A model generated the notes under the pieces. That model was given only the letters and a program-made list of their open reading frames with translations. It was not told the origin of the DNA and did not search any database. From Flagellimonas hymeniacidonis (lineage in GTDB: Bacteria; Bacteroidota; Bacteroidia; Flavobacteriales; Flavobacteriaceae), in contig NZ_VRUR01000001.1 in assembly GCF_008040165.1 (NCBI RefSeq), positions 1,507,349-1,571,348 on the forward strand: a DNA stretch of 64,000 nucleotides, given 5' to 3'. The translations under genes and the position numbers were made by a program. Below are positions 27,852 through 35,324 of the stretch, piece after piece (positions within the stretch are counted from its first letter, which is position 1; every line of letters starts with the position of its first letter).

Positions 27852-29168
27852 TTAGTATCTGTAATACTCAGGCTTATAGGGTCCTTCAACAGTAACGCCA
27901 ATGTATTCGGCTTGATCAGGTTTAAGCTCGGTAAGTTCAGCACCTAAACGGGACAAGTGAAGTTTTGCCACTTTTTCATCCAAATGTTTTGGAAGCATGT
28001 ATACATCATTTTCGTATTTGTCGCTATTCTTCCATAGCTCAATTTGCGCCAAGGTTTGATTGGTAAAAGAGTTGCTCATCACAAAACTTGGATGCCCAGT
28101 TGCACAACCTAAGTTCACTAATCGGCCTTCAGCCAAAATAATAATGTCTTTACCTTCAACGGTATATTTGTCTACCTGTGGTTTTATTTCATCTTTGGTA
28201 TTACCGTATGTTCCATTCAACCAAGCCATGTCTATTTCATTGTCAAAATGTCCAATGTTACAAACAATTGCCTTGTCCTTTAATGCACGGAAATGTTCTT
28301 CACGGATAATATCTTTGTTTCCTGTTGTAGTGATAACCACATCGGCTTTTCCAATAACAGTTTCCAATCGCTTTACTTCATAACCATCCATGCATGCTTG
28401 AAGCGCACAAATGGGGTCAATTTCGGTAACAGTTACAATGGCACCAGCACCTCTAAAAGAAGCAGCAGTTCCTTTTCCGACATCACCATAACCAGCAACT
28501 ACAACTTTTTTACCTGCTAACATGGTATCTGTAGCACGCCGAATGGCATCCACTGCACTTTCTTTACAACCATACTTGTTATCAAACTTAGATTTGGTAA
28601 CAGAGTCGTTCACATTAATAGCTGGCATTGGAAGGGTGCCATTTTTAACTCTTTCATACAAGCGGTGAACACCTGTAGTAGTTTCCTCAGAAAGCCCTTT
28701 GATGCCTGCTGCTAGCTCTGGATATTGATCTAAGACCATATTGGTTAAATCTCCGCCATCATCTAAAATCATGTTCAATGGTTGTCTATCTTCACCAAAG
28801 AACAAAGTTTGTTCAATACACCAATCAAATTCTTCTTCATTCATTCCTTTCCATGCATAAACAGGGATTCCAGCAGCAGCAATTGCAGCGGCTGCGTGGT
28901 CTTGTGTAGAGAAAATATTACAAGAGCTCCACGTAACGTCCGCACCTAGCTCAACTAAAGTTTCAATCAAAACCGCAGTTTGGATAGTCATGTGCAAACA
29001 GCCGGCGATTCTAGTGCCTTTAAGTGGCTGTTCATCCTTGTATTCCTCTCGCAAAGCCATAAGGCCGGGCATTTCTGCCTCTGCAAGCTCAATTTCTTTT
29101 CTTCCCCAGTCTGCTAAGGAAATATCTTTCACCTTGAAGGGTACATAAGGAATTGTTTTAGTACTCAT
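27852..29168 (-). CDS. ahcY: Adenosylhomocysteinase
   Basis: NAD-dependent hydrolysis of S-adenosylhomocysteine to adenosine and homocysteine, which keeps methylation running. 438 residues. [20 protein letters not shown] and [20 protein letters not shown] are in the substrate domain. The NAD-binding motif is [20 protein letters not shown], and the C-terminal [19 protein letters not shown] supplies the lysine and tyrosine that close the NAD site of the neighbour subunit. Standard length, monocistronic, divergent from the PPTase gene. TACCTTTG on the minus strand (29213-29220) is its likely -7 box. Confidence 0.98.
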   Translation of the reverse strand: MSTKTIPYVPFKVKDISLADWGRKEIELAEAEMPGLMALREEYKDEQPLKGTRIAGCLHMTIQTAVLIETLVELGADVTWSSCNIFSTQDHAAAAIAAAGIPVYAWKGMNEEEFDWCIEQTLFFGEDRQPLNMILDDGGDLTNMVLDQYPELAAGIKGLSEETTTGVHRLYERVKNGTLPMPAINVNDSVTKSKFDNKYGCKESAVDAIRRATDTMLAGKKVVVAGYGDVGKGTAASFRGAGAIVTVTEIDPICALQACMDGYEVKRLETVIGKADVVITTTGNKDIIREEHFRALKDKAIVCNIGHFDNEIDMAWLNGTYGNTKDEIKPQVDKYTVEGKDIIILAEGRLVNLGCATGHPSFVMSNSFTNQTLAQIELWKNSDKYENDVYMLPKHLDEKVAKLHLSRLGAELTELKPDQAEYIGVTVEGPYKPEYYRY

Positions 29169-29241
29169 ATCTTTTTCTTAATTTACTTTTGTAGCTTCGT
29201 TAGAATAGTCAGCAAAGGTACAAATTACTTAACTTTTAATC

Positions 29242-29883
29242 GTGCCCATTTACAAAACCATAACAGTTTCGCCAACGACCTCAGTTTATATGTGGAAGGT
29301 TACTGAACCTGAGCATGAACTGTCCAGAGGAATTGAACTTACTTCCCATTGCCAAAATCGTATGGATGGCATGAAGTCAGAAGCACATAGACGTGCTTTT
29401 TTAAGTATCCGACATCTTATGGCCAAAGCTGGATATGAGGACAGTGATTTGTATTATGATGATTGGGGAAAGCCACATTTAAAGGATGGGAATCATATTT
29501 CCATAACCCATTCCCATAATTTTACTGGAATTATTGTAAGCGAAACCGATGAGGTTGGTATCGATATTGAAATGCAACGAGACAAAATTCTTCGAATTGC
29601 TCATAAGTTTACACCAATACAGGAGTATAGAACTTTGGCCAATACAGATGCAATAATTAGAAAATTGACCATGGTTTGGGGGGCAAAGGAATCGCTTTAT
29701 AAAATTTACGCACAACAAGGGCTCAGCTTTTTACGTCATATAAATGTGATGGATTTTGCCTTTGATGACCGAAGAACGGTTGCAGAGATTTTGTATAAAG
29801 GAAAGAAGTCTCAGTATGATGTGGAATTTTTGGAATTTGAAGGGTTTACATGTGCTTATGCCCTCAAGTTAATGGGGAGCTGA
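29242..29883 (+). CDS. 4'-phosphopantetheinyl transferase superfamily protein
   Basis: Transfers phosphopantetheine from CoA to a carrier protein, 213 residues. The Mg/CoA motifs are VGIDIEMQRDKILRIAHKF (about 111-129) and WGAKESLYKIYAQQG (about 149-163), the Sfp/EntD pattern. The start is a GTG at 29242, because no ATG occurs before SVYMWKV. It could be the general holo-ACP synthase of this organism or a dedicated secondary-metabolism enzyme. No carrier protein gene is adjacent. Confidence 0.87.
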   Translation: MPIYKTITVSPTTSVYMWKVTEPEHELSRGIELTSHCQNRMDGMKSEAHRRAFLSIRHLMAKAGYEDSDLYYDDWGKPHLKDGNHISITHSHNFTGIIVSETDEVGIDIEMQRDKILRIAHKFTPIQEYRTLANTDAIIRKLTMVWGAKESLYKIYAQQGLSFLRHINVMDFAFDDRRTVAEILYKGKKSQYDVEFLEFEGFTCAYALKLMGS

Positions 29884-29928
29884 GAACTTGTTTTTCACTA
29901 GCTTTGCCTCTAAAATTTTGCATATCCC

Positions 29929-30189
29929 ATGAATATATCTGTAGAACTTACATTGACTCCACTTCAAGATAATTTTGAACCTCCAATTATAGATTTCATC
30001 AAAAATTTGCGGGCATCAGAACTTACTGTATTAGAAAATCCGCTAAGTACCCAAGTGTATGGGGAATACGATAAGGTGATGGAGTTGCTTCAGAAGGAAA
30101 TAAAAGAAACTTTTGAAAACCTAGATCATGTTGTTTTGAGTATGAAGATGGTGAAATCTGATAGAAGCGGGTATGAACCACATTTTTGA
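29929..30189 (+). CDS. Thiamine-binding-like protein (DUF77/YkoF type)
   Basis: 86-residue ferredoxin-like fold protein. MNISVELTLTPLQDNFEPPIIDFI and NPLSTQVYGEYDKVMELL match the DUF77/MTH1187-YkoF group, members of which bind thiamine or its pyrimidine. It overlaps a PnuC-family transporter gene by 17 bases, and that pairing supports a thiamine role. Cytosolic, with no signal peptide. Confidence 0.75.
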   Translation: MNISVELTLTPLQDNFEPPIIDFIKNLRASELTVLENPLSTQVYGEYDKVMELLQKEIKETFENLDHVVLSMKMVKSDRSGYEPHF

Positions 30190-30811
30190 TTTTTTTCTTG
30201 ACACTTATCGAAATAAAGAAACCTATGTAATAGCCTTAGAGGCTATCGTTTTTATTACCGGAATTCTAAGTGTCTGGTATGCAAAGCAAGAAAATATTCT
30301 TGTGTATCCCTCTGGGCTCATTGCAACCATAATTGCAGTGTACCTATTGTTTAAGGACGACCTCTATGGAGACATGATGATGAATTTTTACTTTTCCATA
30401 ATGAGTGTTTATGGTTGGTGGAACTGGGCAAGAAAAAAGGACAACGAAAAAGTTGTCAAAATTTCAAGAACCAATAGCAACGAAAAACTAATAGGTTTTG
30501 GTTTGTTTTTATTGACTATGATTATTACATATGCGGTATACAAAACATCAGGTATCCAAATAGAGACTTCTAACTATATAGACATCTTCACATCTGGATT
30601 GTTCTTTACCGGAATGTGGTATATGGCCAAAAAGAAAATTGAAAATTGGACACTTTGGATTATAGCTGATATCATTACAGTCCCTCTTTATGCCTATAGA
30701 GGTTGGGGAATGTTATCATTACAATATCTTATTTTTACTGTTTTGGCAATACAGGCCTATTTTTTATGGAAGAAAAGTTTGGGCAAGAGCCCTCAACCCT
30801 TGTTAAAGTAG
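30173..30811 (+). CDS. pnuT: PnuC-family transporter, probable thiamine transporter PnuT
   Basis: Seven-helix inner-membrane facilitator, 212 residues. ITGILSVWYAKQENILVYPSGLI and FYFSIMSVYGWWNWARKK are the conserved PnuC-family cores. WIIADIITVPLYAYRGW is the C-terminal substrate-site helix. PnuC carries nicotinamide riboside and PnuT carries thiamine. The upstream thiamine-binding-like gene and the riboswitch-controlled receptor elsewhere in the window favour thiamine. The downstream NadR-like kinase leaves nicotinamide riboside as a real alternative. Confidence 0.8.
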   Translation: MNHIFDFFLDTYRNKETYVIALEAIVFITGILSVWYAKQENILVYPSGLIATIIAVYLLFKDDLYGDMMMNFYFSIMSVYGWWNWARKKDNEKVVKISRTNSNEKLIGFGLFLLTMIITYAVYKTSGIQIETSNYIDIFTSGLFFTGMWYMAKKKIENWTLWIIADIITVPLYAYRGWGMLSLQYLIFTVLAIQAYFLWKKSLGKSPQPLLK

Positions 30812-31335
30812 TTCTTTTTGGTCCGGAATCCACCGGCAAAACTACCCTCTCCGAACAATTGGCAAGACAATACAATACGGTTTGGGTACCAGAATACGCA
30901 CGTGAATATTTGCAGAACAAGTGGAACAATGAACGAAAAACCTGTGAGCCGCAGGATTTATTACCCATTGCTGAAGGTCAGATTAGGTTGGAAAACGAGC
31001 TGACCAAAAAGGCTACGGATGTGCTCATTTGTGATACCGATTTGTTGGAAACCAAAGTATATTCAGAAGCGTATTACATTGGTCATTGCGACCCAGTTTT
31101 GGAAAAATATGCCTTAAAGAACACTTATGACCTGTACTTTTTGACCTATATAGACACTCCTTGGGAGGCTGACGACCTTAGGGACAAGCCTAATGAAAGA
31201 GAAAAGATGTTTGCATATTTCCAAGCGACCTTGGAGAAATATAATCGGAATTTCGTTATCTTGAAAGGAGATAAAAAGACAAGGCTCCAAACAGCAATTC
31301 ACCATATAGATAAACTTCTTTTAAAATATGATTGA
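30766..31335 (+). CDS. NadR-type AAA ATPase / vitamin kinase
   Basis: P-loop kinase of the NadR C-terminal (AAA_28) type, 189 residues from ATG 30766, which overlaps pnuT by 46 bases. Walker A is GPESTGKTTLSEQLA, followed by VWVPEYAREYLQ, the typical NadR kinase block. VLICDTDLLETKVYSEAYY supplies Walker B. It probably phosphorylates the vitamin imported by the adjacent transporter, trapping it in the cell. Nicotinamide riboside is the classical substrate, and thiamine is suggested by the neighbours. The frame extends upstream inside pnuT without a better start. Confidence 0.8.
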   Translation: MEEKFGQEPSTLVKVVLFGPESTGKTTLSEQLARQYNTVWVPEYAREYLQNKWNNERKTCEPQDLLPIAEGQIRLENELTKKATDVLICDTDLLETKVYSEAYYIGHCDPVLEKYALKNTYDLYFLTYIDTPWEADDLRDKPNEREKMFAYFQATLEKYNRNFVILKGDKKTRLQTAIHHIDKLLLKYD

Positions 31336-32866
31336 CTTAAGTCAGAGTGACCTAGAACAACTTCAGAAAAAAGGTATTTCCAAAAAAAAAGTAGCCACCC
31401 AAATAGAAACATTTAAAGTGGGAATTCCATTCGTTAAGTTGGTAAAAGCTGCGGTGGTTTCAGATGGAATTTTGAGATTTTCTGAGCAAGAACAAAATGA
31501 AATCATACAATATTTTGAAGATTCCAGAGGAGGGTTGGAGTTATTAAAATTTGTACCCGCCTCCGGAGCTGCATCAAGAATGTTCAAAGCCATGTTCAAC
31601 TTTTTAGATGTTTATGACGCATCAGAAGAATCCCTTGCATCCTACATAGAAAAGACTGGAGATACTGCTGTTAAAAGGTTTGCTGAACAAATGGAGAAGT
31701 TCCCGTTTTACCAATTGATTATGGATAGGATTGCAGGAAAAGCTTCAAACAAAGATGAAGAAGTCTACCTTTTTGTGAAGGAAATGCTGATGGAAGATGG
31801 CTTAAACTATGGCTTTTACCCAAAGGGATTGCTGCCTTTTCATAAGAACAGTTCTGGAATTGCTACACCTTTTGAAGAGCATTTAAAAGAGGCAGCCTTG
31901 TATGCTAAAACAGATGGAAATGCCAACCTTCATTTTACCATATCCGAACAGCACGATGAAATGTTCAAAAACGAAGATGCAGCAGTAAGTCCAAAAATTT
32001 CTAAAAGCACGGATACAGAATTTAGCATCTCGTATTCCAACCAAAAACCATCCACAGATACTATCGCAGTGGATATGGAGAACAAGCCTTTTAAAAATAG
32101 TGATGGCACAATTCTTTTTAGACCTGGAGGACATGGGGCACTGATTGAAAATTTAAATGATCAGGACGCAGATGTGATTTTCATCAAAAATATTGATAAT
32201 GTGGTCATTGATGAGAATTTAAAAACGGTCGCCGATAGCAAAAAAATGTTGGCAGGTGTGCTCAGAAAAGTTCAATTGAAAGCTTTTGAATATGCAAAAG
32301 CACTGGATGACGGAATTATTTCTTCTGAACAAGCCGAAGAGATAAAAACTTTCTTGGAAAAAGAACTCAATGTCCGTTTCCATAAAAACTTCAATAATCT
32401 AGAAATAGAAAATCGACATTCTCTACTAAAAGATAAAATAAGTCGCCCAATTCGAGTATGTGGCATGGTAAAAAATGAAGGAGAACCTGGTGGAGGCCCA
32501 TTTTGGATCAGTGATAGTGATGGAAATGTCTCCCTACAAATCATAGAATCGGCTCAAGTAGATATGTCAGATAACCAACAGGCAGCTATTCTAAAAAATG
32601 CTACCCATTTTAACCCAGTCGATTTAATTTGCGGTATACGCAATTATAAAGGAGAAAAATATAACCTCTTGGACTTTGTAGATAAAAATCAAGGCTTTAT
32701 TACAGGCAAAACAAAAGAAGGAAAAGAACTGAAAGCACTCGAACTTCCTGGATTATGGAACGGTGCCATGGCTTTTTGGAATACTATTTTTGTTGAAGTT
32801 CCTTTGGCGACATTCAATCCTGTAAAAACCGTTAATGACCTTTTAAAGCCAACGCACCAGGGATAA
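31328..32866 (+). CDS. DUF4301 family protein
   Basis: 512-residue cytosolic protein of unknown function. LKFVPASGAASRMFKAMFNFLD resembles the sugar-nucleotide-loop region of nucleotidyltransferase-like folds, and LFRPGGHGALIENLNDQDADVIFIKNIDNV recalls UDP-sugar pyrophosphorylases. RVCGMVKNEGEPGGGPFWI is strongly conserved in the family. The start overlaps the kinase stop by eight bases, so it is the last gene of the vitamin operon. No function can be assigned from sequence alone. Confidence 0.82.
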   Translation: MIDLSQSDLEQLQKKGISKKKVATQIETFKVGIPFVKLVKAAVVSDGILRFSEQEQNEIIQYFEDSRGGLELLKFVPASGAASRMFKAMFNFLDVYDASEESLASYIEKTGDTAVKRFAEQMEKFPFYQLIMDRIAGKASNKDEEVYLFVKEMLMEDGLNYGFYPKGLLPFHKNSSGIATPFEEHLKEAALYAKTDGNANLHFTISEQHDEMFKNEDAAVSPKISKSTDTEFSISYSNQKPSTDTIAVDMENKPFKNSDGTILFRPGGHGALIENLNDQDADVIFIKNIDNVVIDENLKTVADSKKMLAGVLRKVQLKAFEYAKALDDGIISSEQAEEIKTFLEKELNVRFHKNFNNLEIENRHSLLKDKISRPIRVCGMVKNEGEPGGGPFWISDSDGNVSLQIIESAQVDMSDNQQAAILKNATHFNPVDLICGIRNYKGEKYNLLDFVDKNQGFITGKTKEGKELKALELPGLWNGAMAFWNTIFVEVPLATFNPVKTVNDLLKPTHQG

Positions 32867-32885
32867 ATACATAAAAATTTAATAG

Positions 32886-32922
32886 AAAGTCCGTTTACAA
32901 CTATCTGTGAACGGACTTTTTT
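32886..32922 (+). terminator. Terminator of the pnuT-DUF4301 operon
   Basis: AAAGTCCGTT plus four further pairs against AACGGACTTT, followed by TTTTG. The 14-pair stem has one G-T wobble. Confidence 0.88.
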
Positions 32923-32929
32923 GTTTGTA

Positions 32930-32970
32930 TGTGACCAAATGATAAATCAGGTGTCTTATTAATAGAAGGA
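32930..32970 (+). repeat. Leader repeat, copy 1
   Basis: Begins TGTGACCAAA and contains GTGTCTTA followed by TAA and TAGAA. It aligns with 33069-33108 at roughly 80 percent identity with one gap. It is followed by an ATG with eight codons (MKYLSTAA). Confidence 0.6.
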
Positions 32971-33040
32971 AGTGATAAAACGATATATGAAATATCTAAG
33001 CACGGCCGCTTAGATTATTTTTGGTTGGTTGATTTGGTTG

Positions 33041-33069
33041 AAAGGTCGCACGTAGTGCGACCTTTTTTT
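33041..33069 (+). terminator. Orphan terminator between the two leader repeats
   Basis: AAAGGTCGCAC, loop GTA, GTGCGACCTTT, then T-tract. Perfect 11-bp stem. No annotated gene lies directly upstream, which implies a short transcript ends here. Confidence 0.88.
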
Positions 33070-33108
33070 GTGACCAAAATAGTAAAGCAGTGTCTTAATA
33101 AGTAGAAA
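33069..33108 (+). repeat. Leader repeat, copy 2
   Basis: Begins TGTGACCAAA with GTGTCTTAATAA and TAGAA, paralogous to 32930-32970. It ends nine bases before the ATG of the 35-residue ORF. Confidence 0.6.
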
Positions 33109-33116
33109 CTAAAAAT

Positions 33117-33224
33117 ATGCTCTATATAGTTCTATTAATTCTTAGTGTACTATCATTTATCATATCAGTTTTTTTGGTGGTACCCTATTTGAATCGTCAG
33201 TATAGGGAGAGAAAACAAAAATAA
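33117..33224 (+). CDS. 35-residue single-helix membrane microprotein
   Basis: ATG at 33117 reads MLYIVLLILSVLSFIISVFL, then VVPYLNRQYRERKQK and TAA. Residues 2-22 form one hydrophobic helix followed by a strongly basic tail, which predicts an inner-membrane protein with the tail in the cytosol. The leader AGAAACTAAAAAT is typical of Bacteroidetes start sites. It lies between its own leader repeat and a terminator, so it could be an independent unit. No family was recognised, and chance coding cannot be excluded at this length. Confidence 0.5.
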   Translation: MLYIVLLILSVLSFIISVFLVVPYLNRQYRERKQK

Positions 33225-33327
33225 TTTGGATGATGCTATGCGAACACTAACCGTGCGTTGTCCATTTCCGCCAATATCGTTTTAAATCTTATCTCATAGA
33301 ATGGGTTTTAGGATATTGGCAATATTG

Positions 33328-33354
33328 AAAAGGCTGCTTAGGCAGCCTTTTTTT
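33328..33354 (+). terminator. Terminator after the microprotein
   Basis: AAAAGGCTGC, loop TTAG, GCAGCCTTTTTTT. Strong stem with T-tract. Confidence 0.88.
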
Positions 33355-33477
33355 GTATAAAAAATATACATAAAACCCTACTTCTTACACATAATTACAC
33401 ATCAACACATATTTACATTGATTTTTAACAAATTGATTATCAATAAACTAAATTGATTTCTACACTATTTTGAATAC

Positions 33478-33493
33478 TGGCACTAGATTTTCA
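33478..33493 (+). promoter_or_regulatory. Possible sigma-54 promoter of the PepSY-like gene
   Basis: TGGCAC (33478-33483), five bases, TTTCA (33489-33493). This matches TGGCAC-N5-TTGCA except for the -12 G. An ATTGAT-T-ATCAAT palindrome (33432-33444) upstream could be an enhancer site. The next regulator gene is of the sigma-54-activator type. Confidence 0.35.
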
Positions 33494-33532
33494 TATAGAT
33501 AGTCAAGTTTAATTTTTAAAATAAAATATATC

Positions 33533-33838
33533 ATGAGAAAATTGATTTTTGCAACTGTTTTATCTTTTGTTGGTTTAACAGCTATCGCCCAAGAAGAAAC
33601 TGCTGAACTACAAGCGGATGAAACTACAGTAGTAAGTACAACACAGGATTTTCAAGAAATTAGCGTTTCTGACCTTCCAGAAGCTGTTGCTGCTGCTGTT
33701 GCCAAAGATTACCCAACTGCTACCGTGAATAAAGCATATAAAAATGAAGCTGGCCAATTTAAATTGGAGCTATCCTTAGAAGATGGTACTTCTGGCACTT
33801 TATATGCAGATTCCGAAGGGAATTGGATAGAGATTTAA
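33533..33838 (+). CDS. Secreted PepSY-like small protein
   Basis: 101-residue exported protein with a clear signal peptide (MRKLIFATVLSFVGLTAIAQ). The mature part contains DLPEAVAAAVAKDYPTATVNKAYK followed by three beta strands (GQFKLELSLEDGTSGTLYADSEGNW), the PepSY-like / DUF2874 pattern. It stands directly upstream of a response-regulator gene and its kinase, and such proteins often act as periplasmic signals or targets of a two-component system. It is flanked by its own terminator. Confidence 0.72.
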   Translation: MRKLIFATVLSFVGLTAIAQEETAELQADETTVVSTTQDFQEISVSDLPEAVAAAVAKDYPTATVNKAYKNEAGQFKLELSLEDGTSGTLYADSEGNWIEI

Positions 33839-33874
33839 TACAAATTTGATTAATCGTGTTAGGTTAGTTTGGTT

Positions 33875-33909
33875 AAGGAGAGGTCTGCATTGGCGGGCCT
33901 CTCCTTTTT
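33875..33909 (+). terminator. Terminator of the PepSY-like gene
   Basis: GGAGAGG and CCTCTCC arms separated by about 14 bases, followed by TTTTTA. It isolates the small gene from the regulator downstream. Confidence 0.75.
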
Positions 33910-33974
33910 ATGATAATTTTACAATGCACATGAAGTCCCATCCTAGTTCAGTATCGTATATTAGATACTGAGAT

Positions 33975-35324
33975 ATGCCCAAAATCTTAATCATTGAGGA
34001 TGATACCGCTTTCTGTCAAATGCTTCAAAAGTTTTTGACCAAGCATCATTTTGACATTTCCACAAGTTTTACCATTCAAGAGGCCAAAGAGGAATTAAGG
34101 ACCTCTTTTTTTGATGTAATACTATCAGATGTAAGATTGCCTGAAGGGGACGGCGTTACGCTACTTTCATCAATAAAGACTGATTCTCCTAAAACCCAAG
34201 TTATACTAATGACTGGCTATGCCGAGGTAAAGACTGCGGTAAGTGCAATAAAAAAAGGAGCATTCGACTATATTTCAAAACCCTTTACTCCTGAAAATAT
34301 CCTAGCGGTGATTAAGAATGCACTAAATACCGAGACGCAGAAAAAAGTAGAGCGTTCGGATTCTAAAAATGAAAAAGTAGCGTCCACCAACAAAAAGAAA
34401 TCAAGCATTATAGCTGGAACCAGTGAGGTTTCCAGAAAGCTATTGCAATATATAGATTTGGTTGCGCCTACCAATATGTCGGTTTTAATAACTGGGGAGA
34501 GTGGAACAGGAAAAGAGGTAACGGCTAAAGCTATTCATGATAAGAGTAAGCGAAACAATCAAAATTTTGTGGCGGTGGATTGCGGTGCAATACCAAAGGA
34601 GATAGCAACAAGCGAATTCTTTGGGCACTTAAAAGGAAGTTTTACCGGAGCCGTTGAAGATAAAATGGGTCATTTTGAGGCCGCAAATGGAGGCACACTT
34701 TTTTTGGATGAGATTGGAAATCTTTCTTATGAAAATCAAGTGCAACTGCTTAGGGCACTTCAAGAACGAAAAATTAAGCGCATTGGCAGTACAAAAGAAA
34801 TTACTGTTGATATACGAATAATCACTGCCACAAATGAAGATTTATTGGAAGCTGTGGGCAAAGGAACTTTTAGGGAAGACTTATACCATAGATTAAATGA
34901 GTTTTCCATTGAGATACCTTCTTTACAAGAACGGGGCGAAGATTTATTAATTTTTGCCAATTATTTTTTAGACAGAGCAAACGAAGAACTCGGTAAGAAT
35001 GTATTGAGCTTTTCAGATGAGGTGAAGCAAACGTTTCAAAAGTATTCATGGCCAGGGAATCTTAGGGAATTAAAAAATGTAATAAAGCGAGCTGTACTAT
35101 TTTCAGAGGGAGATGTAATAATGTCAAGCTCAGTCCCCAAAACATTGGGTAAGTCTTCCGAGGTGTCATCAGAGGCCAAGTTTTCCAAATCCAATTATGA
35201 GAAAGAAAAAATTCTCAGCGCTTTGAAGCAGACCAACTTTAACAAGAGTAAGGCCGCCAAGCTTTTACAGATAACAAGGAAAACCCTTTATAACAAGATC
35301 AATCAATATCAATTGGAAGTGTAG
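33975..35324 (+). CDS. Sigma-54-dependent response regulator, NtrC family
   Basis: 449-residue transcription activator. The receiver domain spans 1-120 with phospho-acceptor D52 in ILSDVRLPEGDG and the switch lysine in YISKPF. The AAA+ domain carries Walker A GESGTGKE, the sigma-54-contact loop GSFTGA (canonical GAFTGA) and Walker B GGTLFLDEIGN. A Fis-type helix-turn-helix ends the protein (ALKQTNFNKSKAAKLLQITRKTLYNKI). A CAGTATC/GATACTG hairpin (33949-33970) stands just before the start. Its 3' end overlaps the convergent hybrid kinase by 26 bases. Confidence 0.95.
   Translation: MPKILIIEDDTAFCQMLQKFLTKHHFDISTSFTIQEAKEELRTSFFDVILSDVRLPEGDGVTLLSSIKTDSPKTQVILMTGYAEVKTAVSAIKKGAFDYISKPFTPENILAVIKNALNTETQKKVERSDSKNEKVASTNKKKSSIIAGTSEVSRKLLQYIDLVAPTNMSVLITGESGTGKEVTAKAIHDKSKRNNQNFVAVDCGAIPKEIATSEFFGHLKGSFTGAVEDKMGHFEAANGGTLFLDEIGNLSYENQVQLLRALQERKIKRIGSTKEITVDIRIITATNEDLLEAVGKGTFREDLYHRLNEFSIEIPSLQERGEDLLIFANYFLDRANEELGKNVLSFSDEVKQTFQKYSWPGNLRELKNVIKRAVLFSEGDVIMSSSVPKTLGKSSEVSSEAKFSKSNYEKEKILSALKQTNFNKSKAAKLLQITRKTLYNKINQYQLEV

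Larger units (their letters stand above)
32867..33532 (+). other. 666-base intergenic zone with three terminators and two related leader copies
   Basis: The zone holds, in order: the DUF4301 terminator, a 40-base sequence (copy 1), an eight-codon ORF over a small hairpin, a strong terminator (33041-33069), a second copy of the 40-base sequence, a 35-codon ORF (33117-33224), an inverted repeat (33270-33278 with 33312-33320), a third terminator, then the A/T-rich promoter region of the PepSY-like gene. The layout looks like two tandem short transcription units. Confidence 0.6.

Noticed and set aside
32986..33012. Eight-codon ORF MKYLSTAA over a CTAAGC/GCTTAG hairpin
   Set aside because: Too short to call as a gene; kept only as part of the tandem-unit finding.
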